This document shows, in pieces, positions 57,345 through 64,000 of a DNA stretch of 64,000 bases. Positions within the stretch are counted from its first letter, which is position 1; each line of letters starts with the position of its first letter. The stretch comes from Antedon mediterranea (Eukaryota; Echinodermata; Crinoidea; Comatulida; Antedonidae), in the NCBI RefSeq assembly GCF_964355755.1, contig NC_092672.1:25540501-25604500 (forward strand), written 5' to 3'. The notes under the pieces are model-generated. The model was not told the origin of the DNA. It did not search any database and saw nothing but the letters and a program-made list of their open reading frames with translations. The position numbers were made by a program, and so were the translations under genes.

Positions 57345-58163
57345 CAAGTCGGCCCCAAACCGTCTCGGCCAAAGTCAAGTCGGCCCCACGTCAAGTCGGC
57401 CCCAAGTCAACTCGGCCTCAAGTCAACTCGGCCTCAAGTCAATTCGGCCTCACGTCAACTCGGCCAAAAACTAATCGGTCAACTCGGCCACAATAAAGTA
57501 TGGAACGCAAAAAGTGCTTAATATTATTACGATTCTTACTATCCACGTTTTAAAAAAAATGAAGAAATAAAAAATATATCATATCATATAAAAAAATGAA
57601 CTCATTGCCGATATGAATAGAAGTACCCGCGTGTTACAAAAAACACGTGCAGGTACCGTATTTTAGGAAATCGAAGACGGAGGCCTACGTTCCACCATTT
57701 GGCCATAGAAAAATGAACGTACATCGTTTTTGTGCATGATTTGCGTTTTTAAAAAAGGGGAATCCCCCGGTCAGCGAAAAACACGTAGCAGTTGTAGATA
57801 TCGAAAAAGGCTGGCAAACGCGCAGGGAGGCTCAGCTACGAAATTTTATTAAACGTAAATAAAGGAAAGTTGGTGAAATCATTCCTATTTTTTTGGCTAA
57901 ATATATTATTGTCTAAATAATAATTAATTAAAAGTCAGAATTATTCATAGTTAAAAAATTGTGAAGAAATATTATTTTATCAATCCCCTTCATTTGCACT
58001 TTTTGCGTTCCATACTGGGCCGAGTTGAACGATTATTTTTTTGGCCGAGTTGACGTGAGGCCGAGTTGACTTGAGGCCGAGTTGACTTGAGGCCGAGTTG
58101 ACTTGAGGCCGACTAGACTTGGGGACGACTTGACTTTGGCCGAGACGGTTTAGGGCCGACTTG
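57345..58163. mobile_element. 819-bp element whose TIRs are tandem CAACTCGGCC repeats
   Basis: The left arm consists of about nine 14-bp units of the type GTCAAGTCGGCCCC or GTCAACTCGGCCTCA (57345-57490), followed by AGTATGGAACGCAAAAAGTGC. The right arm carries the complement (57990-58163). The 500-bp centre has no ORF and shares AAAGGGGAATCCCC with 49790. AAATAAATAAAT lies on both outer flanks. It abuts the outer element on one side and the VPS29 promoter on the other. Confidence 0.85.
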
Positions 58164-58397
58164 GATCGAAAATAAATAAATAAACTACAAACATATAGAG
58201 GGCGCACATAAAAGGTCACGAGAAAAAATACTGATGCGCCCCCACACACATCATCCAGAAATAAGGAAAAAATACTGTGTGTGCAGAGCAACTCTAGCTG
58301 GAGTGTGTTACTTTTCTGGGCCTAGGCTGCTTAGCTACTTCTTTATTAAAATAAAAAAAGATAATTTTTGTTTTCATCTGTAAATTATAAGGAAAAA
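58164..58397 (+). promoter_or_regulatory. VPS29 upstream region
   Basis: The only non-repeat DNA between the CGGCC-repeat element and the VPS29 start codon, so it must contain the 5' UTR and probably the core promoter. No TATA box at a sensible distance is clear; TTAAAATAAAAAAAGATAA lies about 50 bases before the ATG. Confidence 0.35.
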
Positions 58398-61300
58398 ATG
58401 GTAAGTATTGCTAAAAACCTTTTCCTTTCAGCATTTTTTTTCCAGCTAGCCAGTCATTACATTGTCAAGTCAGCACACACCCACCGGGCCGGGGGGGGGG
58501 GGGGGAAGGGCAGGCCAGGCCCTCTCCTCCTCCTGGCTGCTGATTGGCTGGTCCGTCCTGCCCTACCTGACCGTTAATCTATTATAAGCCCAGGCTAGGT
58601 CTAATCTACTCCCTAGCTAGGCAGTATAGTACTGTAGTAGGTAGGTGTAAATTGTTAGGCCCTACCTAGGCCTAGCCTAGTCTTACCTTTAGTATTCTAA
58701 CTTTTAGTAAGTTAATTAAAGAGCCAATATGGGTTTTATAATTAAACTCGTTCGTAAGGAACATCTCATTGTGTGTGTGTGTGTGTGTGTTTGTCAAGTT
58801 TGTTTTTCAATGAGTTTACACTCTTGCTATTGACAACCAATACATTTAAATTGACCGAACGAGTCCTTTTGGATTTGTTGTCTTTTGTTTGTCCTTTTTA
58901 ATGGTGTGTAATGTTCATGTTCTGCACAATTTGAACAATTACATGAATTTCCGTATTCACTCATCGGCACTCAATCCAGTCGCACTACCTCCAACGACCG
59001 TTAGCTCATCAAATACCCAAATGCCTGTTATGTTATGAAATACCATACAGTATACATAATTGTAATTTTGTATACCGTCCCATTTTAGGGCTACTCAATC
59101 AGAAGCTAAAGCAAGCAGCAGTTATAGTTCTAAGGACAGACAGTTTTGTGAAAATGGAAACTCCACTATAACTTATTGATTCCAGCTGCTACAGTAGACC
59201 CAAAAAACGTCTGGGAAAGAGTCTATTCGGACATGTCATGCTAAAATTACAAATCCCTATGCATTTCTGGTATATTCACTGTCAGATATTCATTGAATTA
59301 TTATCGAAACAGTCCATTAAAGTTTGTGTTTGTAATAGGATACTTCACAATTGAAATATCTAGGGTGATGAAGTGACCCCCAGATTTGACCTTAGCAATA
59401 AAATTAACTAAAGTGACAGAAATTGAGTATTCACTTATGTAACAAAAAAATAATATTTATTCACATATAAAAAAAGAAAAGAAACCCAAAAACCATTGTC
59501 TGACAGACAATTTAAGTACAGTATTTGTTGCTTTAAATATTACATTTTTTTCAGGTAAAATAACTATTATGTGACAATAAAATGACACATTCAAAAACAT
59601 TTGAAATAAAAAATATTTTTCAATAAGCGAGCAGCGTTTTTTGTAAGAAATATTTCTTGTTCAATTTGCGTTTTGGTGAGCGGCTTGAAAGTGATTCATT
59701 TCGCTTTTTGGTTAACCAGTCTTTTGGATTTTGAATTCTTTTTTTGTTTGTTTTGTATGTTGTTCTTTTCTGACAAAATATTTTTTTTTTAATTTTGTTG
59801 TTGAATATGTCATTTTATTTTCACATAATAGTTATTCACTTTGACCAAAAACTGGATCCAACAAAATTATTTACAGTACATGAAAAAACTGTAATTTAAA
59901 GCAAAAAATACTTAAATTGTCTGTCAGACAATGATTTTTGGTTAAAATTGACCATTTATTTTGTCTTTTTATAAGTGAAATTATAATTTTTATTTTTGAA
60001 GTCTGATTTTATTAATCTTCATTTTTTGGGGAACAATACACCTTTAAATGAAATGAAATTATCACCTTTCTTTCATTAGTTGGTGTTAGTTCTTGGAGAC
60101 TTGCATATTCCTCATCGCAAGAGTAACTTACCAGACAAATTCAAGAACCTACTTGTACCAGGCCGAGTTCAGCACATCTTATGCACGGGTAACTTATGCA
60201 CAAAGGAATCGTATGACTACCTTAAAACATTAGCCAGTGATGTTCATGTCGTCAGAGGTGACTTTGATGAGGTAAATTACTGTAGCAAGCAGTGAACACC
60301 CCTTATCACTATTCAGGGGACACTCCTATATTTTTCATTCTTGTTAAACTAACAAGGGCAATATGTTTTCACTACTAACTATGCAAAAATGCATTCAAGG
60401 GAATGTACAGTATGCAACATTTAAAATTGTAGTCTGAAACATGATTTAATTTTGTCGAAAATTAGTTTTGTCCATTAAAAAATTTATAGCAAGCAAAGTG
60501 TATGTGCATGTTATATTACGTTCTTGTGTGATATGGCCTGAAGTTAAGCACTAAATAAGGTATACCTGGTAGAAACTTCATTTTACGTACGGTACAGGAC
60601 CGAAAGGCGTGCGTAAAACCTGGGATTCGTAAAATCCAGGTTGACCTTAAATTGACCCCCAAATACGTAGATCGTAGCTAAAGGCTGCCATGTTTGCCTA
60701 CTTTACACTACAGCATGCAGGTGGTCACTAGCTAGGCCTTGCCTAGACTAATCTAACAGACTAGCAAGATGTGAGGCCTAACTAAAAAAGTACAGTATAT
60801 ACTTAGGACACAACTGTCATACAGATAGACCCGAGTTCAATTCCCGACAACTCCCAGTCCACTCAGCTGTAAATCAGTACCTGGTTGAAAATACTAGGGA
60901 GAAAAAAGGCGGCGTGGAAAGGAACTGGCCACCCTACCACATAATGCCGAGGCTTAGTACAATAAGCTCCTAACAGCTCATTCCCCTACGTTCAGAATGA
61001 ATACGGGACTCACCTTTACCTTACAGTATATACAGGCTGTGCGATGTTTAAATAAAGTGTAAATTAAAATATCAAATGTTCTTGTATTTTCTATCAATAA
61101 AAACAGTCGCTGCGGGGGGAATGCATGTGTGTAGCTGTCTCACACAGCAGAGTTCCTCACACAGCCATGGCTTTGTGCTTTGTTGTTGTTAAATTGCACC
61201 CTCAATGTAAGAAAATGATGATGTCATCATCATTTTAAGCGTACGTAAAATCCAGGGAACGTAAAATCAATCGCGGTACGTAAAACATAGGTTCTACTGT

Positions 61301-62692
61301 GTTTAAAATTTATGTTTATGAAGATATAACCAAAAGTAAAAGCTTGATGTTAAAAAATTGTGCGTAGATCACATAACAATTTATTGCATACATTTTATGA
61401 AGTGCTCATGGACTAAGGTCAACCAAAATCCATTTGCTAAAAGACAAATGCACAGACAAATAAACCAGGGTGACCACATAACCTCCTTGGCAGGTAATAA
61501 CTTATTGAACATTTTATTTTCCAAGAACATAACTTACCCTGAGCAGAAAGTGGTGACAGTTGGTCAGTTTCGTATTGGTATTTGTCATGGTCATCAAGTT
61601 GTCCCCTGGGGTGACATTGACAGTCTTGCTATGGTACAGAGACAACTAGATGTTGATATACTAATCTCCGGCCATACTCACAAATTTGAAGCTTTTGAAC
61701 ACGAGAATAAATTTTACATCAATCCAGGCTCCGCTACAGGTGCTTACAATGCATTGGAAAGGTATGTTATGAAATTTACTTTCATTTTTAAATACATTTT
61801 TGGTACAGTAGTCTTTGCTAGTACCGCATTTTTTTTGGTTTTCCTATTCAAAGAATTTAGACCTTACATAAATGTCTGGTTCAGAGAATTACCTGCCAAC
61901 TTGCGCAATTTTGTTGGGTGTCGCCTAATGAGGTTTATTGCAAATAGCTTGATTTCGCAATGACCGTCATTGCACAATGCATGATGGGAAGGGTTTTGGA
62001 GCAATAGCGCCACTGCATAAAAACTTCATATACTGGTGGTGACATTATTGCAGCTCCCAATTCCTTCCCATCATGTATCGCTCAAGCTATTTGCGTCAAA
62101 CCTTAAAACCAATCTCTAATTCTTCCAATTTAATGTAATTTTCACCAGATTTTATCTTAATTTTCACCTACTACTACTGTACTGATTTTACTATTTTCCT
62201 ACCAAATACTCAGATTTATGAATGAATTTGATTGATTTGATTGTTATTATTTTTTATTGTATTCATATTTTTGCTAACATCGCGAAAAAACTAAATTTAA
62301 AAAAAAGGCATTTTGAAATTGAATTTTGCTACCAACAGCAAACTTCGCCAGTTTGTCTTGTGGAAATTCGGCATTTTTTTGTTGAATCTCTTCAGGTTTT
62401 TTTGGAAATTTTTTTTAATTTACCAGATTTTTATGACCCAGGGGTGGTAGGTCTGAACCCACCCCTTACTTTGGGCTCTAGAGTACTATGTAACAGTTCT
62501 AGACATTTTCTTCAAAAGTTTTACCATTTTCTAAGTTTCATCAAATTTCAATATATATATTTCTCTCTTTTCAGCAATATTGTGCCAGCGTTTGTACTTC
62601 TAGATATCCAAGCTGCTACCGTGGTAACGTATGTTTATCAACTCATAGGTGATGATGTCAAAGTTGAACGAATAGAATATAAGAAAAACTGA
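58398..62692 (+). CDS. VPS29: VPS29 retromer subunit, 4 exons
   Basis: Metallophosphoesterase-fold scaffold of the retromer/retriever complexes, which recycle cargo from endosomes. Exons: 58398-58400 (ATG only), 60080-60271, 61526-61761, 62575-62692; phases 0, 0, 2 fit. The product is 182 aa, the usual length. Conserved blocks: [13 protein letters not shown] (2-14), [118 protein letters not shown]. The start was chosen because ATG|GTAAGT at 58398 joins TTAG|TTGGTG at 60080 to give MLVLVLGD, the same single-codon first exon known for the short human isoform. It is divergent from RAD9, 7.7 kb away. Intron 2 holds a SINE. Confidence 0.96.
58491..58505 (+). repeat. Poly-G tract (15 G)
   Basis: G run in VPS29 intron 1, 90 bases after the donor, within a GC-rich patch (58470-58560). 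Confidence 0.9.
58771..58790 (+). repeat. (GT)10 microsatellite
   Basis: Ten uninterrupted GT dinucleotides in VPS29 intron 1. Confidence 0.95.
59486..59950. mobile_element. Inverted-repeat element in VPS29 intron 1
   Basis: CCATTGTCTGACAGACAATT, AAGTACAGTATTTG and CTTTAAATATTACA at 59490-59560 are mirrored at 59880-59945 (ACTGTAATTTAAAGC, TTAAATTGTCTGTCAGACAA). Related but diverged sequence is at 36105-36390, and possibly 15400-15610 (AACCCATTGGCTGGCAGCC). Confidence 0.7.
60600..61290. repeat. Inverted/direct ACGTAAAATCCAGG words bracketing a SINE
   Basis: GCGTAAAACCTGGGATTCGTAAAATCCAGG, in two pieces near 60612, and ACGTAAAATCCAGG, ACGTAAAATCAATCG, ACGTAAAACATAGG near 61242-61290 are repeats of one word at both ends of a 0.7-kb segment. 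It may be an element interrupted by the SINE. Confidence 0.45.
60832..61018 (+). mobile_element. tRNA-derived SINE fragment
   Basis: GAGTTCAATTCCCGACAACT matches the pol III B box (GGTTCGANTCC) with tRNA-like context. It is followed by the SINE-body phrases CACTCAGCTGTAAATCAGTA, CCTGGTTGAAA and AAAGGCGGCGTGGAAAGGAA, ending near CGGGACTCACCTTTACC. The A box is not evident, so the 5' end is missing. It lies in VPS29 intron 2. Confidence 0.65.
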
Positions 62693-64000
62693 ATCAACAA
62701 TGAGTATATGAATTTTAATTACTGTCAAATCAATATATAATAGAATGTAGAAAAATGTCATATCATTCACCTGGTAATTTCTAAATGGTGTACCAGCAAA
62801 TATTCTTTCCCTTATGTATTTTAGATTGGGTTTTGGGGAAGGGGAGGGAGTGTGGGATTACAGTATGTTACGTTCTGAACATGTCAGGGTTTTTTAAATG
62901 GCCTCCAGAAAATAATAAAATTCCAGTAAATTTTTTTAGGATTTATTATATTGTCCAGTTATAAAAGAAGGGGAAGTCATCTTTTGATAAAAACTTTGGC
63001 AAAAAATTATTTCTTATTCATTGTCACTCAAGAATTGACACACGTCGGAGCACACTGTAAAAAACACTGTTGACAGCATAGTACATGAACTCCAGAGTTT
63101 GCTGGGCTATTTGAAAGGTGTATTCAAGTTTACTTGTTTACAATCTTATAAACAAACTGAACAAAGATAATTATGTAATAAATAAATTTGATATTAAATA
63201 ATATTGAATAAATTAAACAAGCATTACTTGTTGGAACCGAATAGTGAAAAACAAATTTACAATTGGTCCATTTATTGTATATATTATATTGAGTAATGTA
63301 TCCCATTTATAACAATAATTATGTGTTGTTTTATTATTTTTATGACACATATTATGAATTGTAAATACACACATGCATGCAACGTTCTTATAGTTTAAAA
63401 GACAGGCTTAGAATTAAAGTGCTGGTATATGTTCCATAGTGTCAATATTGCCTAAATGTTTCCTATACCAAATAGTTGATATTTAACACGGTTCACCGAT
63501 CTTGTAAATTTGATTGGACAATATCCGGTCACATGATATTGATCCTGTATATCTGAATTAACTAATACAATGGTTTGCCTGTATGTAAACAATGATAACT
63601 TTATACAAAATTATAGTAGACATTTCTGTTGAAAGAATGTTAGGGGTAAGTATAAACAAATTATAGATGCAAGTGATTGAAAATAACCAAGATAATTTTT
63701 TTTTAATTTAGCTATAAAATTATTTGTCAGAATTTATAAATAAGTATTTCAATCGGTGACCAATACTATAGAGTCACGTAACTCCATGACATAAGTGATA
63801 TTTAAATTTTTTTCAAATATCAAGAAGTATCAAACTTCAATCACAACTATGGAATCATATAAATTACAAAATAAAACATTCCTCTTTTTTTTTGTATGTT
63901 TAATTAATAAAGTCATAAAAGTATGTATTTTATGTTTATCCTGTTTATTATTATAATAATATTAATAATATAATATTTGTTAGAAATGTCCATTATCCAT
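62693..64000. other. VPS29 3' flank; no further gene seen
   Basis: AT-rich, with a candidate poly(A) signal AATAAA at 62914-62919 and further AATAAA words near 63178-63210. No coding frame, array or inverted repeat is evident to the window end. Confidence 0.5.

Noticed and set aside
57333-57521. 62-codon frame in CGGCC-type repeats
   Set aside because: Low-complexity translation of the tandem units in the TIR.
42132-58163. Two inverted-repeat elements (42132-42950 and 57345-58163) of exactly the same length, 819 bp
   Set aside because: Their ends, arms and centres are unrelated in sequence, so equal length is taken as coincidence.
60832-61018. Functional tRNA gene
   Set aside because: Only a B-box-like segment is present, without A box or foldable acceptor stem; the downstream body is that of a SINE.
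61358-61525. Upstream extension of the VPS29 exon 3 frame, which stays open
   Set aside because: The protein from exon 2 to exon 3 fits VPS29 exactly with the acceptor at 61525; the upstream residues match nothing in the family.

Overview
This is an AT-rich, intron-rich animal nuclear window, most likely from an invertebrate deuterostome and probably an echinoderm. Four multi-exon protein genes can be rebuilt exon by exon with consistent GT/AG junctions and codon phases. The space between them is dominated by inverted-repeat transposons, satellite-like arrays and the short word AGGCCTA. The echinoderm guess rests on overall style and on gene order, not on a species marker.

Layout. 1-852 (-) is the 5' part of a Ser/Arg-rich ORF that runs off the window. 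1334-3541 is a 2.2-kb terminal-inverted-repeat (TIR) transposon. 4822-15926 (+) is the outer-dynein-arm docking gene ODAD1/CCDC63 in nine coding exons; two of its introns are filled by large tandem arrays (43-bp and 53-bp units). 17163-25506 (+) is PPTC7, a mitochondrial PP2C-type phosphatase, in six exons. 25507-31842 is 3' flank with small hairpin elements. 31843-50712 (-) is the checkpoint-clamp gene RAD9 in thirteen coding exons, with a 10.2-kb first intron full of mobile DNA. 50.97-58.16 kb is a stack of nested inverted-repeat elements. 58398-62692 (+) is the retromer gene VPS29 in four exons, the first contributing only the start codon. The rest is 3' flank.

The genes do not share one pathway (cilia, mitochondrial phosphatase control, DNA-damage checkpoint, endosomal sorting). 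What links them is order: VPS29, RAD9B, PPTC7 and CCDC63 lie together at human 12q24.11, with RAD9B/VPS29 head-to-head and RAD9B/PPTC7 tail-to-tail, as here. The window therefore looks like a conserved deuterostome microsynteny block invaded by transposons.

Most unusual features: a 52-copy array in ODAD1 intron 1 whose unit resembles the end of exon 1 plus its 5' splice site; a similar but smaller exon-end/splice-site duplication in PPTC7; and a Mutator-like long-TIR element with a 9-bp target duplication inserted into the arm of another inverted-repeat element, which itself carries two opposed, decayed copies of an uncharacterised gene, all between the divergent RAD9 and VPS29 start sites.
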